A stretch of 56,280 nucleotides of DNA from NCBI GenBank assembly GCA_030835025.1, contig JAUQWS010000126.1, forward strand, positions 1 through 56,280, in the 5' to 3' direction. The notes under the pieces were generated by a model. It saw nothing but the letters and a program-made list of their open reading frames with translations, made no database searches and was not told where the DNA came from. This document shows, piece by piece, positions 1-8,964 of this stretch. A program made the position numbers and the translations under genes. Numbering within the stretch: position 1 is the stretch's first letter; each line of letters opens with the position of its first letter. The DNA comes from Ignavibacteria bacterium (GTDB lineage: Bacteria; Bacteroidota; Ignavibacteria; Tepidaquicellales; OLB5).

Positions 1-4
1 ATTT

Positions 5-1144
5 ATGTCCCCAGAAAAAGAAATTCCTGTAACCGGAAGCTTTATTGACCTTCTGAAAAGATCAAGGAAGGGGAGTTTTAAGGTCTATATTGGGCTTGCT
101 GCCGGGGTAGGCAAATCTTACCGCATGCTGCAGGAAGCCCAAAACCTGCTGGCGGGCGGGGTGGATGTAATTATCGGCTATATCGAAACTCACGGAAGGC
201 TTGAGACCGATAGGCTCGTTAGCGGGCTTCCTGTTATCCCCAGAAAAAAAATTTACTACAAAGGCAAAGAGCTTGAAGAAATGGATATTGATGCAGTCTT
301 TCTCCGCAGGCCCGATGTTGTAATTGTGGATGAGCTTGCGCATACGAATGTACCCGGAAGCAAAAACAAAAAGCGCTGGGAAGATGTTGAAGAGCTCCTT
401 TTTAACGGGATTAGTGTTATAAGTGCAGTGAACATTCAGCACATTGAAAGCCTTAATACAATTGTAGAAGAAATTACCAAAGTAAAAGTAACCGAAACTG
501 TTCCTGATAAGATAATTGGACTTGCCGACGAAGTTGTGAACATCGATCTTACTGCCGATGAGTTGATCCAAAGGCTTAAACAGGGTAAAATATACAAGGC
601 AGATAAAATTCAGACTGCGCTCACAAATTTTTTTAAGAAGGAGCATTTACTGCAGCTTCGTGAGCTTGCGCTTCGGGAAGTTGCCAACCAGCTTGAAAGA
701 AAGATAGATCATGAAGTCTCTCCTCCGGATAGAGCTCAGGATGAAATAATTCTTGTATGCATTGGCAATAATTCCGATAAAAATGAGAAGATCATCCGCC
801 GGAGCTCAAGGCTTGCCGAAAGGTTCGATTCCAAATGGTATGTGCTTTATGTTGAAACACCCGCTAACTCATTTGCCCAAATGGAGCTTAAGCTTCAGCG
901 GTTCATAATGAATAATTTCAAAATGGCAACAGAGCTTGGAGCTATGAGCGAAAAGATCCAAAGCGAAGATGTTGTGAGCGGTATCCTTGAATTTGCAGAA
1001 GCGAAAAATATCACGAAAATTATTCTCGGCAAACCCGATAAGAAAAGTTACCTTAAGAGAATTTCCCGTGTGAACATACTTGACAAACTGCTTGAAAAGG
1101 CAGAAGAATCTGAGTTTGATTACGATGTTGAAATTATTGCATAA
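5..1144 (+). CDS. kdpD: KdpD-type sensor, kinase-less (KdpD domain + Usp domain)
   Basis: This is the cytoplasmic N-terminal half of the K+/turgor sensor KdpD encoded as a separate 379-aa protein. The KdpD ATP-binding domain fills residues about 20-230 and has a Walker A motif GLAAGVGKS at 30-38 and the family motifs VDELAHTNVPGS and NIQHIESLN. A universal-stress-protein domain follows from about residue 245. There are no membrane segments and no kinase domain; full-length KdpD would continue with four TM helices, GAF and histidine kinase. The next gene starts 11 nt downstream and encodes a membrane histidine kinase, so the two probably form a split sensor. kdpFABC would be expected upstream, outside the window. 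The ATG at position 5 matches the usual family start. Identity is secure; the signalling partnership is inferred. Confidence 0.9.
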   Translation: MSPEKEIPVTGSFIDLLKRSRKGSFKVYIGLAAGVGKSYRMLQEAQNLLAGGVDVIIGYIETHGRLETDRLVSGLPVIPRKKIYYKGKELEEMDIDAVFLRRPDVVIVDELAHTNVPGSKNKKRWEDVEELLFNGISVISAVNIQHIESLNTIVEEITKVKVTETVPDKIIGLADEVVNIDLTADELIQRLKQGKIYKADKIQTALTNFFKKEHLLQLRELALREVANQLERKIDHEVSPPDRAQDEIILVCIGNNSDKNEKIIRRSSRLAERFDSKWYVLYVETPANSFAQMELKLQRFIMNNFKMATELGAMSEKIQSEDVVSGILEFAEAKNITKIILGKPDKKSYLKRISRVNILDKLLEKAEESEFDYDVEIIA

Positions 1145-1155
1145 ATGGATCAGAA

Positions 1156-2970
1156 ATGAAACTTAAAACAATATTCCTGCTTGGCTACTTGCTGCTCGGG
1201 TTAATTGCCGTGCTGCTTGGAGCAACGGGTATTTATTTCATAGAAAGGCTTTCTTCCTCTCCTGACAGAATTCTGAAAGATAATTACGGAAGCATTTTAG
1301 CCGCGCAGAATATGATTGATGAACTGGATAACATGGATAATGCCTTTATTATAGTTATTGCAGGCAAAAAAGAGCGGGGTTATGCGGATTCATTGTTCAG
1401 TAAGGCAGGAAGCGGTTTTTTGAATAATCTCACTGTCTGCGAAGGCAACATCACGGAGCCGGGCGAAACTGAACTTCTTGCTAAGCTCCGCCGTCATGCA
1501 TCAGATTACATCGCGCTCTATAATAGCAAGAGCATTGCTGATATCACTTTATACGATTCACAGGTTGCCCCGGTATATTCAGAGCTAAAGGCTGAGTGTT
1601 ACAATCTGCTGAACCTTAACCATAAAGGAATGCTGATTAGACGCGATGAAACAGTCAGGATATCGGAATCAGCTGAACTATACATGATCTCTGTTGCCGT
1701 CATTTCGCTTATTATACTTGTAATTGCAGTGATAAAAATGCCGGCTATGGTTGCTAACCCGATTTCGGAATTCACCAGAAAGGTTGGTGCTATAGCAGAA
1801 AGAAAGTACTCCGAGCGCATTGAGAACCTGCCCAGAGGAGAGCTTGGTAAGCTTGCTGTGTCGTTTAACATCATGGCTGAAAAGCTTGAAGAATATGATA
1901 AGAGCAATCTCGAAAAGATATTAGCTGAAAAAAAACGTACTGAAGCTATTGTTAAGAACATGATCGACGGCATCATTGTGCTTGATGAAAATAACAGGGT
2001 GATACTGGTTAATAATATAGGGGTTGAGTTATTGGGAACCGGTGAAAATGAACTGCTTGGCAGGGATATAATGGAGCTTTCGGAAAAAAATAATCTCATT
2101 AACAACATTACACGCGAATTTTCAACAGAAGAAAAAGACCGTTCAAAACTTAAATACCTGAGAATTGTCTTTCGCGAAAAAGAAGAATTCTTCCTGAAGG
2201 AAATCGTTAGGGTGCATGATGATTCAAAAAATCTGCTGGGAAGCATAATAATTTTGAAAAATGTTACAGGATTTAAAGAGCTTGATGAGCTGAAAAGCGG
2301 ATTCGTTGCTACTGTTTCTCATGAGATTAGAACACCGCTTTCGGCAATGAATATGAGCCTCAGGCTCTTGCAGGATGAACGAATAGGCGGACTTAACGAT
2401 GAACAGCTCCGCATAACTAACTCAATGAAAGAGGAAGTCAAGAGACTGCTGAAACTGGTCGGTGAGCTGCTTGATCTTTCAAAAATAGAATCCGGAGGAG
2501 ATATACTTAAATTCCAGAACGTACGGGCAGAAGAGCTTATCGACGCGGCGGTAACACCTTTGCTTATGCAGTTTGAGCAGAAGAATATTACAGTTGATAC
2601 GATGATTGAGCCTAATTTGCCCGGTTTGATGCTTGATGCCAATAAAATTGCATGGGTACTCATTAACCTGCTGAATAATGCCGTTAGGTATTCAAAAGAG
2701 AGCAGTAAAATAGATATTAAGGTCTTCAAAGATCCGGGCAGGGTGATATTTTCCGTAAAGGATTATGGAGCAGGAATTGAACCTCAGTACGTATCAAGGA
2801 TATTCGATAAGTTCGTTCAGGTAAGCTCCAAAAACCTTGAGAGCAAAAACAGGGGAGTTGGACTTGGACTTGCCATCTCGAAGGAGTTTGTCAACGCACA
2901 TGGAGGTGATATATGGGTAAAGAGCGAACTTGGTAAAGGAAGCGAGTTCTTCTTTTCAATACCTGCTTAA
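1156..2970 (+). CDS. Membrane sensor histidine kinase (HAMP-PAS-HisKA-HATPase)
   Basis: A 604-aa hybrid-free sensor kinase. It has an N-terminal TM helix (about 8-29), a predicted periplasmic helical segment of about 145 residues, a second TM helix (about 175-195), HAMP (about 196-250), PAS (about 262-375), HisKA with phospho-acceptor His389 in the H box VSHEIRTPLS, and a complete HATPase domain: N box NLLNNAVRYS, G1 DYGAGI, G2 GVGLGLAIS. It lies 11 nt after the KdpD/Usp gene and is almost certainly co-transcribed with it. The sensor region is unrelated to the four-helix KdpD membrane domain, so it may take the kinase role of KdpD with a different input. No response regulator follows within the window. 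Kinase function is clear; the K+ role is inferred from position. Confidence 0.9.
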   Translation: MKLKTIFLLGYLLLGLIAVLLGATGIYFIERLSSSPDRILKDNYGSILAAQNMIDELDNMDNAFIIVIAGKKERGYADSLFSKAGSGFLNNLTVCEGNITEPGETELLAKLRRHASDYIALYNSKSIADITLYDSQVAPVYSELKAECYNLLNLNHKGMLIRRDETVRISESAELYMISVAVISLIILVIAVIKMPAMVANPISEFTRKVGAIAERKYSERIENLPRGELGKLAVSFNIMAEKLEEYDKSNLEKILAEKKRTEAIVKNMIDGIIVLDENNRVILVNNIGVELLGTGENELLGRDIMELSEKNNLINNITREFSTEEKDRSKLKYLRIVFREKEEFFLKEIVRVHDDSKNLLGSIIILKNVTGFKELDELKSGFVATVSHEIRTPLSAMNMSLRLLQDERIGGLNDEQLRITNSMKEEVKRLLKLVGELLDLSKIESGGDILKFQNVRAEELIDAAVTPLLMQFEQKNITVDTMIEPNLPGLMLDANKIAWVLINLLNNAVRYSKESSKIDIKVFKDPGRVIFSVKDYGAGIEPQYVSRIFDKFVQVSSKNLESKNRGVGLGLAISKEFVNAHGGDIWVKSELGKGSEFFFSIPA

Positions 2971-3302
2971 ATCTGTTCTCTTACCCCTGCGCAGGCAGTG
3001 GTCCAGACTAATATCTTATAAATTAAGTTGAACGAAACCTATTTGAAATTTACCTAATGACAAGTTTTTAGGAATCTTTCATTTCGCTTACTTTTCCGGA
3101 TTTTGTAAATCTCACTCTAGGAACCTGCATCCGCAGGATTGTTGTAAATAACAATCAAACCTCCGCTGATATATATCATTGTATAAACCCTAAAATTACG
3201 CTATATTTAAGATTATCCCGCTTGTAAACTATTTAATTTCAAGCATTTAGGATTTTTACAGCCCCGCTTAACAAACGGGGAGTGTTGATTTTTTTACTTA
3301 CA
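2971..3302 (+). promoter_or_regulatory. Intergenic region with candidate ileS promoter and leader
   Basis: A 332-nt gene-free stretch. A promoter of the Bacteroidetes type is visible: TTG at 3179-3181, 20 nt spacing, then TATATTTA at 3202-3209 (7 of 8 to TAnnTTTG). Transcription would start near 3216 and give a leader of roughly 85 nt. The leader contains a hairpin, CCCCG (3262-3266) with CGGGG (3276-3280), followed by a T-rich run at 3289-3295 just before the ileS ATG. Two small hairpins lie further upstream: CCTGC/GCAGG (3124-3137) and ATTGTT/AACAAT (3138-3155). No T-box features were recognised. No ORF is supported here. Confidence 0.45.
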
Positions 3303-6300
3303 ATGTTTAAGGAACTACCTGATAAAATAAATTCCGCGGCTCTGGAAAAAGAAGTTCTTTCTTACTGGAAAGAGCATGACATTTTCAATAAGAGTATAAG
3401 TTCAAGAGAAGGCAAAAAGCATTTTGCTTTCTATGATGGTCCTCCTACTGCAAATGGTAAACCCGGCATCCACCATGTTATCTCACGCGCTATCAAAGAT
3501 CTGGTTTGCCGGTATAAAACGCTAATGGGATACCAGGTTTACCGAAAAGCGGGCTGGGACTCTCAGGGACTTCCGGTTGAGATAGAAGTCGAAAAATCAC
3601 TCGGTATCAAATCTAAAGATGATATCGAAAAGCTGGGTGTTGAGAATTTCAACAAAGCCTGCAGGGAATCCGTCTTTAAATATCTTAAGGAATGGGAAGA
3701 GCTCACAACCCGAATGGGTTACTGGATAAACCTTGATGATGCTTACATTACCTATAAGAATGAGTATATTGAATCTGTTTGGTGGTCACTAAAAAAGTTC
3801 TTTGATGCAGGTCTCATATATAGAGGATATAAAATCCAGCCCTACTGTCCGCGCTGTGAAACTCCGCTTTCAACTCACGAAGTTGCTCAGGGGTACGAAG
3901 AGGTTAAGGACCCTTCGGTATATGTTGCATTTAAGATAAAAGACGGGCAGGGAATGGACGGGTTTCAGTTCCTTGTATGGACAACAACTCCGTGGACGCT
4001 CATTTCAAACGTAGCACTTGCTGTCGGGGCAGATATCACTTACTCCAAGATACAGTTCAAAAAAACCAGCGAAATTCTGGTGCTGGCTAAGGAGAGGCTA
4101 TCCGTGATCAAAGAAGAGTATGATCTGGTAGGCGAAGTAAAAGGGAGTGAGCTCGAAGGAATTGAATATGAACAGCTTCTGCCGTACGTTAAGCCTGATA
4201 AGAAAGCGTTCTATGTTACAATAGGTGATTTTGTCAGCACAGAAGACGGTTCAGGTATCGTACACATCGCTCCTGCATTTGGGGAAGATGATTATCAGCT
4301 CTCGCGCAAATATGATCTCCCGATACTTCAGCCTGTTGATAAAAGCGGAAAATTCACTGAAGAAGTGACCGATTTCAAAGGGCGCTTCGTTAAGGAAGCT
4401 GATGATGACATAATACTAAAGCTGAAATCCGAAGGCAGGCTGTACCGAAAAGAAAAGTTTGTTCACTCATACCCGCATTGCTGGAGGTGCCACACACCGC
4501 TTTTGTATTATGCGCGTGAAAGCTGGTACATCAACACGCCATCTTACAAGGATAAGATGATAAGCGAGAATAATGAGATCAACTGGTACCCCCCCGAAAC
4601 AGGTTCAGGCAGATTCGGCAACTGGCTCCAGGAAAACCGTGACTGGGCGCTTTCACGCGACAGGTACTGGGGAACTCCGCTGCCCATTTGGGGATGCACG
4701 GATGATAATAAATGCGATTGTAAATATATGGCAATCGGCTCAATCGAAGAGCTGAAGCAAAAAGCAGTAAATTTCAATGAAGTTTTCCCGACTGAAGAAA
4801 GCATCGATCTGCATAAGCCGTATATAGACAGGATCATAGTTAAGTGCGAAAAACACGGATGTGAACTCAGGCGTGTTACTGAAGTGATTGACGCATGGTA
4901 TGATTCAGGCTCAATGCCTTTTGCACAGCATCATTACCCGTTTGAAAATCAGGATCTGTTTGAACGCAACTATCCCGCTGATTTCATCGCCGAAGGGGTT
5001 GACCAGACGCGCGGATGGTTCTATTCAATGCACGCTATTGGAGTTTTCCTCTTCGGCAGGAAAGCCTATAAGAATCTTATTGTTAATGATATGATCCTCG
5101 ATAAGGACGGACGGAAAATGTCCAAGCACGTTGGCAATATTGTTGACCCGTTCGATATCATGGATCGTTTCGGTTCTGATGTACTGCGCTGGTATTTAAT
5201 AAGCTCTTCGCCTCCGTGGCGCCCGAAGATGTTCAAAGAAGATGACCTGGTGGATGTCAGAAACAAGTTTTTTGATACACTTATAAATACGTACAGGTTT
5301 TTTGTGTTATATTGCAACTTGCTTGGAGTTGAAAGAAGGGATCTGACCTCTGGTAAGGTATCTCATAAGGACCGTCCCGAAGTAGACAGGTGGATACTAT
5401 CTGCATTCGAAAAATGCAGGATGGAGTATATCGACCTTATGGATTCATATCAGGTCACAAAAGCTTCAAGGCTTCTTTCTGATTTCACGATCGACGACCT
5501 TTCGAACTGGTATGTAAGGCGCAACAGGAAGCGATTCCGAAATCCCGAAAATGTGCAGGATAAGCATTCTGCATATCAGACTCTGTATGAAGTTTTGACA
5601 GGACTTCTACAGCTTGTTTCGCCCGTATCTCCTTTTATGACGGATCACCTTTACCGCAGTTTAACGGGAGAAGATTCAGTTCACTTAAGTTATATTGAAA
5701 CGCTGGAAGAAAATATCGACGCTGAGCTTAATTATAATATGAATCTTGCCAAGAAGATAGTTTCGCTTGCCAGATTTATGCGTGTTAAAAATGATCTTAA
5801 AACACGCCAGCCGCTGAGGCAGATACTTGTTGCGATTTCAAATGATCTGGAGCGCGAAGCTATCGAAAGCATGAAGGGTATTATCCTCGAGGAAATTAAT
5901 ATAAGGGAACTTAAGTTCATAGATAGCGGAAGTGAGCTGATCAAGCGAAAAGCAAAGCTTAACTTCAAGGTCGCCGGACCCAGGTTTGGCAAAGAAGTCA
6001 AAAAAGTTCAGCAAGCAGCAGAGGAATTACCCGCAATGAACATTGACGAAATAATGAAGGCAGGAAGAACTTCCTTCAAGGGTTATGAGTTAACTGCTGA
6101 CGATGTTCTTATACAGACTGAGAATATAGAAGGCTGGGTAATTGAATCGCAGGATAATCTGACTATAGCACTTGATACAACTCTGGATGAATCACTCATA
6201 AGCGAAGGTATTGCAAGAGAGTTCATCAGCAAAGTGCAGAATATCCGCAAGGAACGTGAAATGGATGTTAATGACAAAATACGGATCGTTTACAAAGCCG

Positions 6301-6455
6301 ATGGCGAGCTTTCCGGTATTATTGATGCTCAGAAGAAGTATATTTCTGAACAGACCATGGCTGCTGATATAGTGAGCGGTTCAGAAGGGCTCAACGGATA
6401 TGATGAGCTTAATATCAACGGCAAAGAGTGTAAAGTATCTATTATTAAAGTATAA
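3303..6455 (+). CDS. ileS: Isoleucyl-tRNA synthetase
   Basis: Charges tRNA-Ile with isoleucine in the cytoplasm. The 1050-aa protein has the class I signature region PPTANGKPGIHHV (HIGH equivalent), the KMSKS loop GRKMSKHVGN, the CP1 editing insert with TTTPWTLISN, two Cys pairs (CPRC and CWRC) and the WYINT/RDRYWGTPLPIW blocks. Length and motifs match the long bacterial/eukaryote-like IleRS form common in Bacteroidetes. The reading frame is open from a GTG at 3282, but the ATG at 3303 starts directly on the conserved FKELPDKIN sequence and was chosen. It heads a compact cluster with the DksA-like gene, lspA and rluD, a common arrangement in this group. Confidence 0.98.
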   Translation: MFKELPDKINSAALEKEVLSYWKEHDIFNKSISSREGKKHFAFYDGPPTANGKPGIHHVISRAIKDLVCRYKTLMGYQVYRKAGWDSQGLPVEIEVEKSLGIKSKDDIEKLGVENFNKACRESVFKYLKEWEELTTRMGYWINLDDAYITYKNEYIESVWWSLKKFFDAGLIYRGYKIQPYCPRCETPLSTHEVAQGYEEVKDPSVYVAFKIKDGQGMDGFQFLVWTTTPWTLISNVALAVGADITYSKIQFKKTSEILVLAKERLSVIKEEYDLVGEVKGSELEGIEYEQLLPYVKPDKKAFYVTIGDFVSTEDGSGIVHIAPAFGEDDYQLSRKYDLPILQPVDKSGKFTEEVTDFKGRFVKEADDDIILKLKSEGRLYRKEKFVHSYPHCWRCHTPLLYYARESWYINTPSYKDKMISENNEINWYPPETGSGRFGNWLQENRDWALSRDRYWGTPLPIWGCTDDNKCDCKYMAIGSIEELKQKAVNFNEVFPTEESIDLHKPYIDRIIVKCEKHGCELRRVTEVIDAWYDSGSMPFAQHHYPFENQDLFERNYPADFIAEGVDQTRGWFYSMHAIGVFLFGRKAYKNLIVNDMILDKDGRKMSKHVGNIVDPFDIMDRFGSDVLRWYLISSSPPWRPKMFKEDDLVDVRNKFFDTLINTYRFFVLYCNLLGVERRDLTSGKVSHKDRPEVDRWILSAFEKCRMEYIDLMDSYQVTKASRLLSDFTIDDLSNWYVRRNRKRFRNPENVQDKHSAYQTLYEVLTGLLQLVSPVSPFMTDHLYRSLTGEDSVHLSYIETLEENIDAELNYNMNLAKKIVSLARFMRVKNDLKTRQPLRQILVAISNDLEREAIESMKGIILEEINIRELKFIDSGSELIKRKAKLNFKVAGPRFGKEVKKVQQAAEELPAMNIDEIMKAGRTSFKGYELTADDVLIQTENIEGWVIESQDNLTIALDTTLDESLISEGIAREFISKVQNIRKEREMDVNDKIRIVYKADGELSGIIDAQKKYISEQTMAADIVSGSEGLNGYDELNINGKECKVSIIKV

Positions 6456-6500
6456 AAAAGAAATCCACTTAAATAAACTGTAGTATGGAAGGATTATACT

Positions 6501-7076
6501 ATGGCTGTGAGCAAAAAAACAAAAAAGAAATCTGTTACAGGAGCAAAGAAAAAAGTGAGTAATGCAAAGAAGAAGACTTCCAATAGCGGGTCGAAGAACC
6601 TAAAAACCGTAAAAAAAGGAACCGTTAAGGCGAATAAGACTGTTAATAAATTAACAGCCGTTAAGAACAATAATTCCAAATTGCTTGATAAGAGGTTGAC
6701 CAAAACTTACCTGAGCGATAAGGAGCTGAAGTTCTTTAAAGAGCTTATTGTAGAACAGAAGAATGAGATACTCGAGAATGCCCGCAGGCTTAGGGAATCA
6801 TTGATCGATAATGCGGGTGATTATGTTGGCGATAACTCAACTTTTTCAATGCATATGGCAGAGCAGGGATCCGATGAAATGGAAAGAGAAAAAGCCTATA
6901 TGTTCATACAAAGAGATGAGAAACACCTTTTCTATCTTGAAAATGCGCTGGAAAGGATCGGAAAGAAGATGTATGGACTCTGTATTTCATGCGGAAGGCC
7001 AATCAGCAAAGCAAGGCTTGAAGCTGTGCCCATCACTTCGCACTGCATCAATTGCAAACAGAATTTATCCAGCTAA
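6501..7076 (+). CDS. DksA/TraR-family zinc-finger transcription factor
   Basis: A 191-aa protein. The C-terminal half has the DksA/TraR architecture: a coiled-coil segment (about 75-155) and a four-Cys zinc finger, CISC...HCINC, near residues 160-187. DksA-family proteins bind the secondary channel of RNA polymerase and modify promoter responses, often with ppGpp. The first ~65 residues are a basic, low-complexity extension dominated by Lys, Thr, Ser and Asn; this is longer than in typical DksA/TraR proteins and could bind nucleic acid. An RBS (GGAAGGA) precedes the ATG. It lies between ileS and lspA, a recurrent order in Bacteroidetes. Family is clear; the precise regulon and the role of the tail are unknown. 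Confidence 0.88.
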   Translation: MAVSKKTKKKSVTGAKKKVSNAKKKTSNSGSKNLKTVKKGTVKANKTVNKLTAVKNNNSKLLDKRLTKTYLSDKELKFFKELIVEQKNEILENARRLRESLIDNAGDYVGDNSTFSMHMAEQGSDEMEREKAYMFIQRDEKHLFYLENALERIGKKMYGLCISCGRPISKARLEAVPITSHCINCKQNLSS

Positions 7077-7096
7077 TTCTTAATCAACCATATTAA

Positions 7097-7915
7097 TTGA
7101 GAATATTATTCGTAACACTTATTGTTGTATTTCTTGACCAGCTGACAAAGTTTATGGTCAAAGGTCTTAAAGTTGAGTGGCTTGGTATCGATCTTAAAGG
7201 AATGCCCTACGGTTCATCTAAACCCTTGATTGGCGATATTATCAGGATAACATTCATAGAAAATCCCGGGATGGCATTCGGAATAGATGTAGGTCCCAAG
7301 CTCTTCCTCACGATTTTCACAATAGCAGCTTCGCTATTTATCTTATATTATATATACAAGCACCGCAATGACGGATTTCTTATCAGGCTTTCTCTGGCTT
7401 TGATACTTGCCGGAGCAGTTGGTAATCTTATCGACAGAACTTTTTACGGTGTGATTTATGATTATGCTCCTTATTTTAAGGGTAAGGTTGTTGATTTTGT
7501 GCAGGTCGAGTTCTGGGATTTCACTTTTTTGGGGCGGACCTATACTACGTGGCCAATATGGAACATTGCAGATGCTTCTGTTTCTGTTGGATTTTTGATA
7601 ATATTGTTTTTTCATAACAGGATATTTAAGCATGATGAAGTCCAGCCTGTTGATACATCTGCTATTTCGCCGCCTGTTGATGGCGAATATCCGGACCCGC
7701 TTGCTGATGATAAATATAGTGTAAAGGATAAGTCATTATTGGATCTTACGGCAGAGCAGCTAAAGGAAGAAGAACTTGCACTGAATAATATACCCTCAGA
7801 AAAACTGATACAGGAACCAATAACACAGGAAATACTCTCAGGAACTTCTCAAATTGAAGATACAACGAAAAATGCTGATGCAGGTCCCGGCGGGACAGAC
7901 AAAGATACGGATTGA
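7097..7915 (+). CDS. lspA: Lipoprotein signal peptidase (signal peptidase II) with long acidic tail
   Basis: Cleaves lipoprotein signal peptides in the inner membrane after Cys lipidation. All family blocks are present: DQLTK (14-18), ENPGMAFGI (55-63), GAVGNLIDR with catalytic Asp113, and NIADA with catalytic Asp159; four TM helices. The family core ends near residue 178. The remaining ~94 residues form a Pro/Asp/Glu-rich, probably disordered C-terminal extension not usual for LspA. The start is TTG at 7097; no ATG lies between it and the first conserved residues. The 3' end overlaps rluD by 44 nt in another frame, suggesting translational coupling, and part of the tail coding sequence doubles as the rluD start region. 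Confidence 0.93.
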   Translation: MRILFVTLIVVFLDQLTKFMVKGLKVEWLGIDLKGMPYGSSKPLIGDIIRITFIENPGMAFGIDVGPKLFLTIFTIAASLFILYYIYKHRNDGFLIRLSLALILAGAVGNLIDRTFYGVIYDYAPYFKGKVVDFVQVEFWDFTFLGRTYTTWPIWNIADASVSVGFLIILFFHNRIFKHDEVQPVDTSAISPPVDGEYPDPLADDKYSVKDKSLLDLTAEQLKEEELALNNIPSEKLIQEPITQEILSGTSQIEDTTKNADAGPGGTDKDTD

Positions 7916-8846
7916 CAAGTATCTTGCCGGCCACATCGAGAATTCCTCCCGTACAAAAATAAAAAATGCAATGAACGATGGCTGTGTTGAAGTAAACGGC
8001 AAAAAAATAAAAGCCAATTACGTCGTCCAGCCCAATGACTCAATAGAAATTACCCTTCCGTATCTCCCCGCAAAAGAAGATGTTAAACCCGAAAATATTC
8101 CGCTCGATATATTATACGAGGATAATTACCTCATGATAGTAAACAAGCCGGCTGGTATGGTTACACACCCCGCGTATAAAAACTACTCTGGTACTTTGGT
8201 GAATGCGCTGATGTATTACATGGGTGATGGAGGGGAGTCACTCCCAAAGCTTAACGGCGATGAAGATGACGGCGGCAATGAGCGGGCGGGAATTGTGCAC
8301 CGCCTTGACAAGCTTACGTCCGGAATAATGGTCGTAGCCAAGGATGAGGATACTCAGAGAAGGCTTTCAAAGCTCTTTTCAAAGCACGATATTGAGCGTG
8401 AGTACTGGGCTGTTGTATGGGGTCATTTCAAAACAAAAAAAGGGAAGATAGAAAAACCGCTGGGGCGTAACCCCAGGGACCGTAAGAAATTCGCTATAGT
8501 TGAATCAGGCAAACATGCTATCACTGAATACGAAGTCGAAAAAGAATTTGATTTCACAACGCTTGTAAAGTTAAGGCTCCATACCGGCAGAACGCACCAG
8601 ATACGTGTGCATATGTACTCAATGGGACATCCGGTGTTTGGCGATCTTGATTACGAAGGTACTGTACCGCACGGAGTCCAGTTAACCTCAAGCCTCAAGC
8701 ACCGCATCAATAATCTGCTTGAGCTTATGCCGCGCCAGGCGCTCCACGCAAAAGTTCTCGGATTCACTCATCCCATTACAGGTAAACCGCTCAGATTCGA
8801 AAGCGACCTCCCGGATGATATGAAGGCATTGATCGAGAAGTTATAG
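7872..8846 (+). CDS. rluD: RluA/RluD-family pseudouridine synthase
   Basis: Isomerises uridines in 23S rRNA (RluD-type sites are in helix 69). The 324-aa protein has an N-terminal S4 RNA-binding domain (about 10-75, RIDKYLAGHIENSSRTKIKN) and the RluA catalytic domain with the signature GIVHRLDKLTSGIMVVAKD, whose Asp is the catalytic nucleophile, and a later RLHTGRTHQIRVHM block. ATG at 7872 is preferred to an in-frame TTG at 7854. The start lies inside lspA (44-nt overlap). The exact target uridine cannot be told from sequence; the symbol reflects the closest well-known member with an S4 domain. Confidence 0.92.
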   Translation: MLMQVPAGQTKIRIDKYLAGHIENSSRTKIKNAMNDGCVEVNGKKIKANYVVQPNDSIEITLPYLPAKEDVKPENIPLDILYEDNYLMIVNKPAGMVTHPAYKNYSGTLVNALMYYMGDGGESLPKLNGDEDDGGNERAGIVHRLDKLTSGIMVVAKDEDTQRRLSKLFSKHDIEREYWAVVWGHFKTKKGKIEKPLGRNPRDRKKFAIVESGKHAITEYEVEKEFDFTTLVKLRLHTGRTHQIRVHMYSMGHPVFGDLDYEGTVPHGVQLTSSLKHRINNLLELMPRQALHAKVLGFTHPITGKPLRFESDLPDDMKALIEKL

Positions 8847-8874
8847 TGTCATCCTGAGCGATAGCGAGGGATCC
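8847..8874. repeat. Short intergenic repeat, TGTCATCCTGAGCGA type
   Basis: Begins directly after the rluD stop codon and reads TGTCATCCTGAGCGA-TAG-CGAGGGATCC. Elements of this wording recur in intergenic DNA of many Bacteroidetes-group genomes. A related element (GTCACCCTGA...TCAGGGT) is at 50541-50567 in this window. No coding role. Confidence 0.5.
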
Positions 8875-8919
8875 ATGTAGAAGGCTGGCTTGCCTGCCTA
8901 CATTGAATTGGGTCTCATT

Positions 8920-8947
8920 CCCCGTTGTTGGTCTTATGACCAACAAC
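8920..8947 (+). repeat. Palindromic repeat A, copy 1 (CCCC + GTTGTTGGT hairpin)
   Basis: CCCC is followed by a perfect 10-bp inverted repeat, GTTGTTGGTC (8924-8933), loop TTAT, GACCAACAAC (8938-8947). The same design occurs at 42235-42262 and 50727-50751. It ends 17 nt before the ATG of the next gene. The change from GGTG...CACC in copy 3 to GGTC...GACC here is compensatory, which supports a structural role. Confidence 0.8.
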
Positions 8948-8964
8948 AATTGAATAAAAAAATT

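Noticed and set aside
1599..2246. 215-aa minus-strand ORF inside the histidine kinase gene, and similar long antisense frames (62-646, 18608-19078, 30529-31191)
   Set aside because: Ser/Leu-rich shadow translations opposite conserved genes; no domain, no promoter, no RBS.
3210..3302. T-box leader of ileS
   Set aside because: No T-box sequence, specifier loop or antiterminator could be found in the ~85-nt leader.
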